From Toxorhynchites rutilus septentrionalis (Eukaryota; Arthropoda; Insecta; Diptera; Culicidae), in NCBI RefSeq assembly GCF_029784135.1, contig NC_073746.1, forward strand, positions 281,739,348 through 281,803,347: a stretch of DNA of 64,000 bases, written 5' to 3'. How positions within the stretch are numbered: the first letter of the stretch is position 1; the number at the start of each line of letters is the position of its first letter. The notes under the pieces were generated by a model, which did no database searches, was not told where the DNA came from, and saw nothing but the letters and a program-made list of their open reading frames with translations. The position numbers and the translations under genes are program-made. Below, piece after piece: positions 42,789 to 54,054 of this stretch.

Positions 42789-44173
42789 TGTGCTGTGCCG
42801 ATATCCTCATTCAACATTAGACCATATGTTTTCCAATAAAACACCGATTCATCCATTCTCCCATTTCCATGTCATAAACCACCCAATGTGACATACTTTC
42901 CTTCCCCGAATCCATACACATTAGGTCGTATGAATAAAAAAAAGTATTTACTTATTCTGCCCGTTTCCAAGTAGAGTAAACTTTCCTAGTATTTACTTGA
43001 ATCCGTATGAATAAAAGTTTACTTTACTAATTTGATTTTCGAATTCGAACATAGTTTTTACTTTGTCAAACATCTATTAGCTGATTGTTTAGGTTTCGTT
43101 TCAAAACGTTTTTTTTTTGGACAAAGCGTGAATTCGCGATGAAAAAGGAATAGTGTCGACGTCTGGTGGCGACTTTCATATTACTATCATATTAGAAGAC
43201 ACGAAGCCAGTTTTCAAATTTGAATGAAAATGTTCACATCATGTTATTTAATCACTTAAAACCCTTTGTCTATACATTTCCAACATCATTACTGAAACTT
43301 TTCACTTTAATATAAAGTGAAAAGTTTTTGAAGTTGTCTTCAAAAACAATATTCGTACAAGATTTTTTTTCCACCTGCAAACAAAAGTGCTTTTCATTTA
43401 AACAGAATGCCAAATTGGTACGGAAAGGTTATTTTTCATTCATAATTTAAATTTTAAAAACGTGTTCCTTCCGCCTGAAAATCAATCAATTTTTTACGCT
43501 CCCCTAAACTAGTAAACGAAGCTCAATGCCATCAATGCGGATCGTTAACTTGTTTAGCTTCAAGCGCAAGATAGCAGCATTAAACATAAATCGGATATGA
43601 CATCAAAACGATTGATAGTGTTTTCAGATCCAAAGTATGCTCATGAGCATACTTGATAATAACGAAGTAAATACTTGGTGAATGCTGTTTTATTCATACG
43701 AAATAAGCTAAACATCCATTTTCGAAAAGTAAATACTTTGTTGTTTCTTTTATTCATACCAAACGTAGTAAAAACTTAATCTCACTGCTCGACTGCTCGA
43801 ATGAAGTAAAGTAAAGATGAATTTTGTTTTTATTCATACGGCCTATTATTTGTAACGTGAGAAGTCCCGAGCGCCTCTAGCGCAAAGCGACATGACTCAC
43901 TAAGCTCCATATGTTAACCATTAACGACCTTGCTATGGTTCGATTTCTGCTTTCCATGCAAACTAGTAACACACATCTGCGCACCAAGTGCCAGCAAATG
44001 AACCCAAAGGCACAGCGCACAGCGAGAGTACATTTGTCTCTTTCTCGCTCGGCCTTATGTTAATTATGTACAAACCTAGCCGTAAGGAACTTTCGTGTAA
44101 GGAAAACTAGAAATAAAGAATCATTCTTGTCCTAACCATACGACTATACATATACTATATCCGATACTTAATA
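42789..44173. mobile_element. Probable solo LTR carrying a MITE
   Basis: LINE coding breaks after AACC (42785-42788) and resumes after a second AACC (44174-44177). The insertion begins TGTGCTGTGCCG and ends ACTTAATA. Near 44108 is AATAAAG followed by a T-rich stretch, as in LTR R/U5 regions. Removing the MITE leaves about 465 bp, a plausible LTR length, but the end is not the expected CA. Confidence 0.4.
42924..43843. mobile_element. 920-bp foldback MITE flanked by TA
   Basis: Inverted ends: GGTCGTATGAATAAAAAAAA on the left and, on the minus strand, GGCCGTATGAATAAAAACAA on the right, each flanked by TA (42922-42923 and 43844-43845). Internal GTATGAATAAAA copies repeat near both ends. It contains TCGACGTCTGGTGGCGACTT (43157), also found at 52187. 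No coding. Confidence 0.7.
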
Positions 44174-44802
44174 AACCCATTAGTAATTGAGAATTGTAAG
44201 AAGCTTCTCGAATTAAACCAACGGTCGAGATCCATGGATTTGTACTCTCATTACATTTCTCAAGAAATAAAACCTTCAGCAGACATCTTCAATAATGTTA
44301 GCTTTCCGAATTTTTGCAGATCTTCCGTTGATTTCGATCTTTCTATGAAGGACGAAACTCGAGACATTTCAGATCATCTTCGATCATCGTTAATCCCTAA
44401 TATTTTCGCTTCAAAATATAATCATATCAATTCTTCAAGAATGTTTTTCACTGATGGTTCAAGAATAAACGGATCCACTGGTTTTGGTATCTTTAATGAA
44501 CATTACACTAACTTTCATAAACTTGAAGACCCTTGTTCAGTGTATGTTGCCGAACTGGCTGCAATATATCATGCAATTAAGACCATTGAGTCCTTACCAC
44601 CTGATCACTATTTTATTTTCTTGGATAGTCTTAGCAGTATACAAGCCATTCAATCCTTGAAACAACAGACGAAAGCATCATATTTTCTTATCGAAATTAG
44701 GAATGCATTGAATTCTCTTGTTGATAAAAGTATTCGAATCACTTTCATTTGGATTCCTTCCCATTGCTCTATTCCTGGTAATGAGAAAGCGGATACACTC
44801 GC
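44174..44802 (+). pseudogene. LINE copy C ORF2, RNase H N-terminal part
   Basis: Encodes PLVIENCKKLLELNQRSRS and then RMFFTDGSRINGSTGFG, VYVAELAAIYHAI, YFIFLDSLSSIQAIQ and WIPSHCSIPGNEKADTLA. The second acidic motif reads FLDSL where copy A has FSDSL; Asp is kept. The frame is cut by the BEL element after the codons for ADTLA. Confidence 0.8.
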
Positions 44803-44826
44803 TGATGGGTGCGAATGCTTATGGGA

Positions 44827-45269
44827 CGGGGTTTCTCCAAAGCCTTTCTAGCTGGGGTGATTTTCCGTATAAATGTGGAAATATAATCGCGATCGCCACG
44901 TGGATCGCGGATGGTTTTGGCGGGGAACACTTCGTAGCGAGAACACTATGTAAATTGTTTCTCTTCTAATACAATCGGATATAGAGCACTATAACACTCC
45001 AACTGCGCGTGACGCGTTGAATAAATCGGGGAATTAAATGAAAACTCAGAAACTATAACTTGGGAAATATTGCAGCTAACTTTCATACAACCTTTATTCG
45101 TGAATACTTTGCGGAAACAGAATACTGTGTGACAGTAAAGCGGAAAAGGTGGCCATAGGTGTGAGAAGAGTAGTTTTATAGTGGGGGGCTATAACATGGG
45201 AATATTTCATTCGTATTGCTTGAATATCGTATTGCTGATTTCTACAAAAACTTGATTTTGAACCTAACA
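44827..45269 (-). repeat. 3' LTR of the BEL/Pao element
   Basis: The shared 443-bp block. On the element strand it begins TGTTAGGTTCAAAATCAAG. The outer extension 44803-44826 (ending TGAT on plus) has no equivalent in the 5' LTR. Confidence 0.9.
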
Positions 45270-45333
45270 TAACACCGGCCACCTTGAAAATTCATTTTTC
45301 AACAAAACTTAATTCTATGTGTTATAATTCAAA

Positions 45334-48300
45334 TTATTCTTCTTCCTTGGGTAATGGGCAAATCTTCGATACTGATCGCTTCAGTACTCCTCCTGAGGTT
45401 TGTAGGTTCACCACACGAATGATGTCATCAGGTCCGGGGTGGACCTCCAGGATACGCGCTAGGGGCCAGCGCGTCGGTGGAAGGCTGTCATCCTTCAGGA
45501 TTAGTACGCTGCCAACTGCAAGGTCGCATCGTTTCGCGTTTGTTGTGAACTGCGTTTGAAGTTCCTTCAGGTACTCCGACCTCCATCGGTGCCAAAACTG
45601 TTGACTATGGGCTTGAATTCGCTGATAGTAATTCAGTCGATTCATCGGTAGATGGCGGATGTCTGGTTCGGGAAGTGGCTTGATCATATTCTTGATAAGA
45701 AAATGAGACGGAGTAAGCACGGTCAAGTCGTGAGGATCGTCGGACAGAGGCATGAGGGGACGAGAGTTCATGCAAACTCTCAATACGGACGAGGATAGTC
45801 AGGAGTTCTTCGTAAGAAAGCAGCGAGTCTCCTAGTTGTCTAACGAGCTGCTTTTTTGCCACTTTAACCGCGGCTTCCCAGAGGCCACCGAAGTTAGGGG
45901 CTCGGGGGGGAATCAGATGCCACTGTATTCCGTCTTGAGCTAGATATTTAGTGATTTTCTCATTTTCAGGTTCTGACTGAAGTCTGGAATACAGCTGATG
46001 AAGAGCATTCTTTGCTCCGATAAAATTTGTACCATTATCGGAATAGATATGGTGCGGTTTGTTCCTCCGATACATAAATCGATTCAGAGCCATCAGGAAC
46101 GTGTTGGTGCTCAAATCGCCTGCCAGCTCGAGGTGGACCGCCTTGGTGCTAAAGCACACAAATACACAGATGTAAACCTTCTGTGATTCTGCTCGTCTGT
46201 GGGCGGGCTTCAGGTAAAGAGGCCCACAATAATCCACTCTAGTACAATAGAAAGCTTCGTTAACAGTGACACGGCTGGAGGGTAGTTGGCCAACAGGTTG
46301 TTCTATCGGGCGGGGGTTTGCTCTATGGCAATTGAAACAGCTTCGGTGGACGCTCCTTATAGCTCTGCGACCATGTAACGGCCAGAATTCGTCTCTCAGA
46401 ACCGCGAGAGTTACGGTGTTACCACCATGGATCAGCTTCTTGTGGTTATGCATTATCAGCAATTTGGTGAATGGATGGAAGCCGGGAATGACAATCTGAT
46501 GACGAATGTTGTAGGATTCGGCCGAAAGTTGTAACCGGCCACCAATTCGTATTACGCCTTCGGAATCCAAGCACGGGCAGAGGAGCCGGAGCTTGGAATT
46601 TTTTGATACGGATTGCTCTTTGCGCAGAACCTTCAGCTCACCGGGGAATACTTCAGCTTGCACCAATCTCACCAGGAACATTTTAGCAGCGTGCAATTCT
46701 GGGACGAGAAGCACTCGGCCAGAGATTCGAGTGTTCTTCGGTCGAGCATTATGGATGAAGCGAAACGCAAATCCTACTACATTTATCAACATGTTGTATG
46801 ACGAGAATCGCAGGAAAAGTTCGTGTGGTGCAGAAGCTTGAAGGGTGAGAACAGTTGCAGGGCGCTGCTCCAACTCTTCCATTGGGATCCCGGCGCTAGG
46901 GAAATTTTGTATAGGCCAACTTCCTTTAGGTTTGTGCAACCAGCTTGGTCCGTGAAGCCACTTTTTGCAGGTAATTAATTCGTCAGCAGACAAGCCGCGG
47001 GACAGCAGATCGGCGGGATTTTCGGTCACTGCAACGTGCAGCCATAGGGACCCATGGGTTGTAGCTTGTATCTCGGAAATGCGATTCGCAACAAACGTTT
47101 TCCAAGTCCGCGGTGGAGACTTCATCCATTGCAGGACTACCGTGGAATCGGACCAAAAATAATTCTGAGAGGAACTCGGGTTCAAGGCAGCCACTACCTT
47201 TTCGAACAAACGGGATGCGAGAAGAGCTGCGCATAGCTCGAGTCGTGGAATGCTGATCGGTTTAAGCGGGGTCACCTTGGATTTAGAAGTCAGTAGTTTT
47301 ACTTTGACGTTGCCGTTGGCGTCTTCCGAGCGGATGTAAAGGCATGCTCCATATGCATCCTTTGACGCGTCCGCAAACGTGTGATACTCTGCGATACGAG
47401 TATTCGAAATGAATGCATTTCGAGCAACTCTAAAATTTGAAAGTGAGGGAAGCTGACGACTGAATGCTTTCCACTTACGGTGAAGATCTGGGGTAATTTC
47501 ATCGTCCCATCCTAAACACAGGAGCCAGAGCTGTTGCATCAAGATTTTGGCTTGAACGATGACGGGGGACACAATCCCAAGAGGATCGTACAGCTGGGCA
47601 ATCGTCGACAAAATTTCCCTTTTAGTTGCCATCGAATTCTTCGGGTTGACGGAAACGTTGAAGCAAAGTGTGTCAGTTTCCGGTTCCCAGCAGATCCCGA
47701 GAGTTTTTATTGTTTCTTTAGGATCAAACTGCATGGGGGATCGTGTGCCTTGGAGTTCTCCAGGAATCGCTGAGAGTACTTCGAGGGAGTTGCTAACCCA
47801 CTTCCGCAAACGGAAACCGCCTCGCTGTAGAAGTTCCATCAAGTCCCTTTGTAGTTGAATGGTTCGTTCTACAGTGTTTTCACCAGAAATCAAATCGTCC
47901 ACGTACACGTCTTTCTTCACGACTCGGCTGGCTTCCGGAAAATTGGAACCTTCATTTTCTACCACCTGCTGCAGCGTCCGTGTTGCCAAAAACGAGGACG
48001 GGGCAAGGCCATATGTAATCGTGGAGAGTTCGTAGGCTTTGATGGGCTCGATACTGTTAAATCTCCAGAAAATTCTCTGGAGCGGTCGATCGTCGGGATG
48101 TAGTGATACCTGGCGGTACATTTTATCGATGTCCGCTACGAGCGCAATTGGGAACTGTCGAAAACGCAAAACGATCGTGATCAATTCGTCCTGAACGACC
48201 GGTCCAACGAGGAGGGCTTCGTTTAATGAATGACCGGAACTCGTCTTTGCTGAGCCGTCAAAAACAACACGAACTTTAGTCGTCGAACTGCTCTCCTTCA

Positions 48301-48640
48301 CCACGGGATGATGAGGAAGATAGCAGGCATCTGGGCGATCAACATCGCCATCGGGTACTTCTGTCATGTGTCCAAGAGCAATATACTCTCTGATGAAATC
48401 ATGGTACTGCGGTTTCAGTTCTGGCTTCCTTTCCAGCATTCATTCCAGCCGACGGAATCGTTGAAGAGTTATCTCCTTCGAGCTTCCAAACATCTGTTCG
48501 AATTGTGGGTGCCTGGGCATGCGAACGATATATCGGTCAGAGTTGTCTCGAGAAACGGTTCGACGATAGAAGTTCTCACATTGCTGCTCGTCTACTGAAT
48601 AGTTTGTTCCGCTCACCTCCTCAAGATTCCAAAAGCGTTC
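45334..48640 (-). pseudogene. BEL/Pao Pol: RT, RNase H, integrase
   Basis: The frame enters in the pre-RT linker (QLERFWNLEEV; GRYIV-like DRYIVRMP) near 48640. CGA-to-TGA just before MLERKPELK makes one stop, and then 944 codons are open. The RT has VADIDKMYRQVSL (first Asp) and KKDVYVDDLISG (YVDD). RNase H has FADASKDAYGACLY, PRLELCAALLA and FWSDSTVVLQW. The integrase has the HH-CC zinc domain (MHNHKKLIHGG; CFNCHR) and the DDE triad in VDYCGP, YSDNGTNF and GGLWEAAVK. A frameshift near 45785 precedes the C-terminal domain (LTPSHFLI; WPLARILEVHPGPDDIIRVV). Role: copies element RNA and inserts the DNA. Confidence 0.9.
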
Positions 48641-49857
48641 TAGCTGATCATCAATTGACGGGATTTGGGCTACGTGACAAGCTAACTGCTACGGAAGCAG
48701 TTACCGCACAACTTCTTGTCGTTCACGACCTTCAAACGACCTCTAACACTCATTCCGTTGAACACGAGACAGTCCATAAGCGAATGTCTCTGCTTTTCAC
48801 AGGCGAGGCACATAGGAAACACCTTGCTGGAATTTTCAGTCATAGCATTCGTACTGACACGAGGAAAATTCTGCTTCTTGATTCCGGAATGGTGATTTCC
48901 AGTTTTCGATGACGATGGACTGGGGCGGTTGATCATGATCGTCTCCAGCACTCGAGTTCTCTTCTGCAAAAATCCAATCATTTTCTCATAGGTCGGGTTG
49001 TCATCCGACACGATAGATTCCTCCCATGCACTGTGTGATGCATCATCCAGCTTGTCTACGAGCAATTCCATAAGAATGGAACTGAAATGCTCAACGGGCT
49101 CTCCCAACTGCTGCAGTACTTTTGTATGACATTGAAATTCGTCGAGTATGCGGTGCAGTGCCTCCACTGAATTATTCGGGATCTTCGGGTATTTCAGGAG
49201 TGCCCGAATGTGTTTTTTCCTTAGAAGACCCTTGTTGGAATACCGTTTCACAAGCGTGTACCACGCGACAGAATAGTTTGCAGCGGTGATAACGATGGAT
49301 TGGATGAGATTCGCTGCTTCTCCCTTTATAGCAGCGCGGAGGTAGTGAAACTTCTGCATATTCGATATCTCAGTTGACGAGTGAATCATAGAAAGGAACG
49401 TGTCGTGAAACGTGAGCCATCCATTGAAATCGCCATCGAACTCGGGCAGCGTGATCGTCGGCAGTTTCACGTTCGATAGCGACGAGGGAGCTGACAACTG
49501 CGCGGGGTTAGCTTGACCAGAGGTCGATGCCTCGTGCGTTTGAGGGGCGGAGCGCTTTGATATCAGACCAGCTTTCACTCGGAAATATCTTTCCTCGACC
49601 TTGGCTCTCAATTCATTATTTCCCAACACGAATTTCTCATTATCGTCCAATTCTTCCTACTCCGATTGCACCGTTTCAAATTATTCCATCAGTTTATCGA
49701 TGCGCTCCAGTCGCAGAGGTACTTCGTGTCCATGCTCGTCTGGATCAAAATTACGCAGGAATGACTCCAAACGGGTAATAGAGTCGATGATATTTTTCCG
49801 CTTCTGCTCTTTCACTTTCATTTTCTTCTCGTTCGGATTCGGGTTAGGATTCGACAT
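48640..49857 (-). pseudogene. BEL/Pao Gag
   Basis: Starts at ATG 49857 (MSNPNPNPNEKKMKVKEQKR). Two in-frame nonsense codons (TAA, TAG) occur near 49680-49655, where the region reads LME, FETVQSE and EELDDNEKF in one frame. The body has LPTITLPEFDGDFNGWLTFH and FHYLRAAIKGEAANLI, the BEL Gag (DUF1759) pattern, and CLACEKQRHSLMDC, a CCHC knuckle. After CGNCFR the sequence jumps into the pre-RT linker of Pol. The whole aspartic protease region (several hundred codons in intact relatives) has been deleted. Confidence 0.85.
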
Positions 49858-50107
49858 CGCGGAGGCGGCTTCGAACACAAATGCACAGTCGACGAGCTAA
49901 AATGATCGAAAAGAGACCCAGCAGTATCGGAAAAAGTCGTAGGTGTAATTGGAATGGTACTCACCTTGTACCTCTTCCAAAGAGGCCTTGTATAAAAAAT
50001 CAATCAGCAACTAGCAGGAATCGCCGGGCAGAATGTGGATGATACAGTGTGTCGATTTCAACAGGCAAGCGATGTTAGCCGAACAACGGGCAGCAGTAAC
50101 TGGACAG

Positions 50108-50550
50108 CGGGGTTTCTCCAAAGTCTTTCTAGCTGGGGTGATTTTCCGTATAAATGTGGAAATATAATCGCGATCGCCACGTGGATCGCGGATGGTTTTG
50201 GCGGGGAACACTTCGTAGTGAGAACACTATGTAAATTGTTTCTCTTCTAATCCAATCGGATATAGAGCACTATAACACTCCAACTGCGCGTGACGCGTTG
50301 AATAAATCGGGGAATTAAATGAAAACTCAGAAACTACAACTTGGGAAATATTGCAGCTAACTTTCATACAACCTTTATTCGTGAATACTTTGCGGAAACA
50401 GAATACTGTGTTACAGTAAAGCGGAAAAGGTGGCCATAGGTGTGAGAAGAGTAGTTTTATAGTGGGGGGCTATAACATGGGAATATTTCATTCGTATTGC
50501 TTGAATATCGTATTGCTGATTTCTACAAAAACTTGATTTTGAACCTAACA
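50108..50550 (-). repeat. 5' LTR of the BEL/Pao element
   Basis: Matches 44827-45269 over the full 443 bp. The next bases toward the Gag gene (50107 downward) are CTGTCCAGTTACTGCTG on the minus strand and differ from the outer end of the 3' LTR; no obvious tRNA primer-binding site starting TGG was found there. Confidence 0.9.
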
Positions 50551-51045
50551 CTCGCAAAGATGGGTAGTATGCAGGACACAGTTTTTGAAAGACAAATAGC
50601 GTATCGGGAATTCTTCTCCATTTCCCGACAGCAGTCACTCACCAGTTGGCAAAACCAATGGAACAGAGATGAGCTTGGGAGATGGCTATACTCTATTATC
50701 TCCAAAGTTTCAACGAGGGCCTGGTTTAAAGGGTTAGACCTTGACAGAAATTTTATTAGAACTATGTCCAGATTGATGTCCAATCATTCCGCGCTAAATG
50801 CGCATCTCTTCCGCATAGGTCTTGCTACTAACAATTTATGCAATTGTGGTCAAGGATATCATGACATCGAGCACGTTGTTTGGTCATGTAATGAATTTTG
50901 CAATGAAAGAATTAAACTGGTTGCCAATTTAGAGGCTCAAGGAATACACTCACGCATGCCAGTTCGCGATATCCTAGCTACTCGTGACCCTAATTTTATG
51001 TACCCCATATATGTCTTCCTAAGAAGCGCTAATGTTATTGTTTAG
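50551..51045 (+). pseudogene. LINE copy C ORF2, C-terminal end
   Basis: Continues directly from the codons cut at 44802 (LA then KMGSMQDTVFERQIAY). It includes NRDELGRWLYSIISKVSTRA, FIRTMSRLMSNH and the zinc motif CNCGQGYHDIEHVVWSC, and ends VFLRSANVIV at TAG. It is open for 164 codons. Confidence 0.85.
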
Positions 51046-51422
51046 GTCGCATCTCCTACTCCCACTGTCCATCCTCCCTTCCTTTCCTATTACACAAGCA
51101 GAACTTAGTACCCGTTGAGATAAGATCATTACAGGAGCTATTAACATAACAAGGAGGCACTCACTACCAAAGGATACCGTTGCTACATCAACTGGCGATG
51201 TAGTTGTTACGACCCACCACAGGCACTGTTCCAGACAAGGATAATACCGACGAGGCAACGAAGGAATAAATTAATTTTTTTTATATTGCACTGTAGTTTT
51301 AGCTAATTAGACTTAAGTTAATAATTATGTAGTTATAATATATTCAAATAGTTTTAAAATGTATTGCTTGATGGTGGCTCTTTATCCACTTGAGCCTAAT
51401 TAAATCAATAAAGGAAAAAAAA
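51046..51422 (+). other. 3' UTR of LINE copy C
   Basis: About 375 bases of non-coding sequence ending AATCAATAAAGGAAAAAAAA, i.e. a polyadenylation-type signal then an A-run, directly before the TSD. Confidence 0.8.
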
Positions 51423-51437
51423 ATACTTCGCTAATTT

Positions 51438-51720
51438 CTAGAAAACACGCAACAATGTCTTCTTTTTGTAGCGATCTGGCCTTGTGGTCGACGTGGCCAG
51501 CCTGGCTTGTTATCTGCCGGTCAAATCATGTGGAGTCCACTTTCTAATATTCAGGATCCTTCTCATGGCTTTGAAACGCCTTGAAAATAACTGATTGTTT
51601 TACAGTAAATTGATCTACGAGTTGTCGTTGAGGTTGGCCATCCTCATCGTTCAATGAAGTTTGTAAAGATTCGGCGTCTTTAACACGTGGAGGCTCGCGT
51701 CGGTCCCTGGGGACTGACAT
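51438..51720 (-). pseudogene. Second mariner relic, N-terminal part
   Basis: The minus strand reads PRVKDAESLQTSLNDEDGQP and QRQLVDQFTVKQSVIFKAF, the second helix-turn-helix of a mariner transposase, then SHEKDPEY. It pairs with 37560-37826 across LINE copy C. Confidence 0.65.
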
Positions 51721-53455
51721 TGAGTTTTCCGTCTGGTTCGCACCGTTCTCATCGCACCGACAGTGGACATTTTGTTTTGGGAGGAACGACAGTAACAAAG
51801 CAAAAACAAAGACTACCCCGCGAGTGGCCCTTCGTACCCCGCCAGCAAAATAAGAAGTGTTTTTTTATCATTTCAAAAAATTATGAAAAAACGTTGAAAA
51901 AGTTATACAATCAACAGATACACATTTTTTAGTAGTAGATTATTATATACTCAATGATATGTAGCATAACAAATAGAGGAAATCCTAAAGGTCGTTCAAC
52001 TGCAAATTGGTTTTTATAGTGGGACGGTCTTACCCCGTCTTCTCCTATCATATAAGTGCATGATTTTGACGTTTTACTCAAGGTTAGGGCATCCATATAC
52101 GGTAATATACCTCTAATTTCACTCATTGCCGCATTAGAGGCAATTGTGACCTGTAAATGGACATTCGCGATGACAGTGGTACAGTATCGACGTCTGGTGG
52201 CGACTTCCGATCTAGGGCCATAATTTGGGCCCCAAAATCGATGTTTACAAAAATGTTCAATTATTCGTGTCACCAATAACCGAAGCGAACTTATAATTTA
52301 AGTCGATTAACCGACCCAAACCCAGAGCATAAAAACGTACGGCCGCTGCAGTTTTATCCTGAAAATCAATCACTATCTTTGAGGCTCCCCTTAACTCATA
52401 AACGAAGCTCAATTCGCGTTGTCGGCATAATTGATTTTAAGGCGGAATGAGCAATTTTTTGATTCTAGATGGCTTTCTAACAAATGAGAAATATAAGTCT
52501 AACAAATTATTTCTCTCAGTGTGACGATTAATCGATTATTTGGGGCGATTAATCTTATCGAATAATATACTGTTAAAAAGTATACAATTAGTTGATGAAC
52601 GATTAATTTCAAAAATCGGGGATCACTAGTCGCGAAAACTGCCAAAGTCTCAAACTGACTTTTAGAAATATACCTCAAGGTGGACCCATATGTCAGAACC
52701 CTCTGTGCACGGTTTTTGAACTCTGTTCAATACGAAATTTTACGTTGAAAACGTTTCGTCTCTCCTATACGCGTACAGCTTCAGTTGCAGTTTACGATTG
52801 CGTAGCACCATCGGACGACCGGAACTACGCTTCCGTTCAATGCTCTTTCTTCTACAGAAGTAAGAAGTAAGAATATATATCGGAATGTGCGTATTCGGCG
52901 GATTCAAAGTACTTGAAGATGTCCATTTTCGGGATGGAGCTCCCAGTACAACCATGGAACGCAGTTGCTTTACTATTTGCGACATAACTTCCGCAGATTA
53001 ACGATGGAAAAGTGGCATCATCACCAGGTGTTAAGGTGTGAAAAATGAGTGAAATTGGTCTATTTTTTAAAAGAGTATTCTAGCGTAGATGCATGAATTT
53101 CGGACGTTTTTTCGAACTCCGAAAAAATAAAACAAAGCATATTTTTACTATCCATTAAAGCATTATTTGGTTTTCCATCTATTAACTATAAAACTAAAAT
53201 TGAACAGGAAAAAATATATTCAAAATTAGAATAGTTACAAGATGGTAAAGTGACAGGGTTAAAAAAAAAGTTGTACCATGGCACACGATTGAAGGAAAAA
53301 TTGGTGATTAAAAAATTTTTTTACGTTTATGATATTGTTAAAATAATTATTTTTTATTGATTAATGCGGTAGAGAAATGCATACAGTTCAGTAGAACTTG
53401 AGATGTAGCGTCCGCCAGCTTGGAAAAACTAGTTTGGGGAAAACGAATTTTACGT
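51721..53455. other. Repeat scraps, no certain gene
   Basis: At 52158-52430 two blocks match the interior of the TA-flanked MITE at 42924-43843: CGACGTCTGGTGGCGACTT and CCTGAAAATCAATCA plus AAACGAAGCTCAAT. This is probably a decayed copy of that family. Otherwise AT-rich and unassigned. Confidence 0.5.
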
Positions 53456-53559
53456 TAATTATTACGGCCGTGCTAGATTAGCACCGCTTCGCTGAAATGG
53501 CTATAACTCGGTGAATAATGGGATTCTCAAAAAGTTCTCTCTAGGGTATAGTCTGCCTG

Positions 53560-53802
53560 AACTTCAGAAATACAACCATTCCATGCCAAACCGTAATAGT
53601 GGTTCTCAGATTTTCGTCTAAAGTGGTACTTTTGTTCTTTATCGTATTTTTTTTATTTCATTTTTCCATTAGGGTGCCCATTTTTATTTTAGGGTGGTCC
53701 AAAAAATCATTTTTCTTCCACTTTTTCCCGAAAATGACTGTTTTCAAAAAATCATAACTTTTGAACCACTGAACCGATTTAGATGGTCGATATATCAAAT
53801 TT
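53560..53802. repeat. Left arm of a foldback repeat split by LINE F
   Basis: Sequences such as CCATTCCATGCCAAACCG, TCAGATTTTCGTC and GTTCTTTATCG recur in inverse orientation at 58195-58380 (CGGTTTGGCATGGAATGG and others). The arms are now about 4.4 kb apart because LINE sequence lies between them. Confidence 0.7.
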
Positions 53803-53965
53803 ATTTATTTATTTATTGTCGTCAATCAAAATTGTAAACCGATACATTCTTAATACTACTTAAAACTACTTACTTAAAACTAAAAAAAATAATAAAAAGA
53901 GCTGGCTGGATAATTTATCCGTTTTATTTAGAAGAGGATTTTAACAAGTTACATAATCAAAATTT
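53803..53965 (-). mobile_element. LINE G 3' scrap
   Basis: A second LINE-type 3' end beginning with (TTTA)n on the plus strand and the TTGTCGTCAATCAAAATTG block, immediately before the 3' end of LINE F. Only UTR-like sequence. Confidence 0.45.
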
Positions 53966-54054
53966 TTTTTTATTTATTTATTTATTTCGTCAAACTAGTG
54001 TAGACTAAATATGCTGCCCAAATATTACAGTGAAATTCAACTATATTTTATTCT

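Larger units (their letters stand above)
44803..50550 (-). mobile_element. Young BEL/Pao retrotransposon with two LTRs
   Basis: A 5-bp TSD, CTCGC (44798-44802 and 50551-50555), flanks a 5.75-kb element with TG...CA outer ends. LTRs share 443 bp (44827-45269 and 50108-50550) with about 5 differences by eye, roughly 1%. Gag and Pol are on the minus strand. The 24 bases at 44803-44826 are present only in the left (3') LTR. The element lies in RNase H sequence of LINE copy C. Its protease region is missing, so it could not mobilise by itself. Confidence 0.92.
37842..51422 (+). mobile_element. RNase H LINE copy C with four nested insertions
   Basis: A TSD of 15 bp with one mismatch (ATACCTCGCTAATTT at 37827-37841; ATACTTCGCTAATTT at 51423-51437) marks the ends. 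The 3' end has AATAAAGG and an A-run. Sequence order is ORF1 (5'-truncated), ORF2 and 3' UTR. It is interrupted at 41377-42477 (unclassified), 42789-44173 (LTR-like with a MITE inside) and 44803-50550 (BEL/Pao). Without insertions the LINE would be about 5.3 kb. Confidence 0.88.

Noticed and set aside
46000..47860. Plus-strand frames opposite the BEL Pol gene
   Set aside because: They are antisense shadows of a long conserved Pol frame and show no domains.
52740..52985. 81-codon frame on the minus strand
   Set aside because: It has a basic GRPM-type stretch slightly reminiscent of Tc1-type proteins, but no further motif or terminal repeat supports it.
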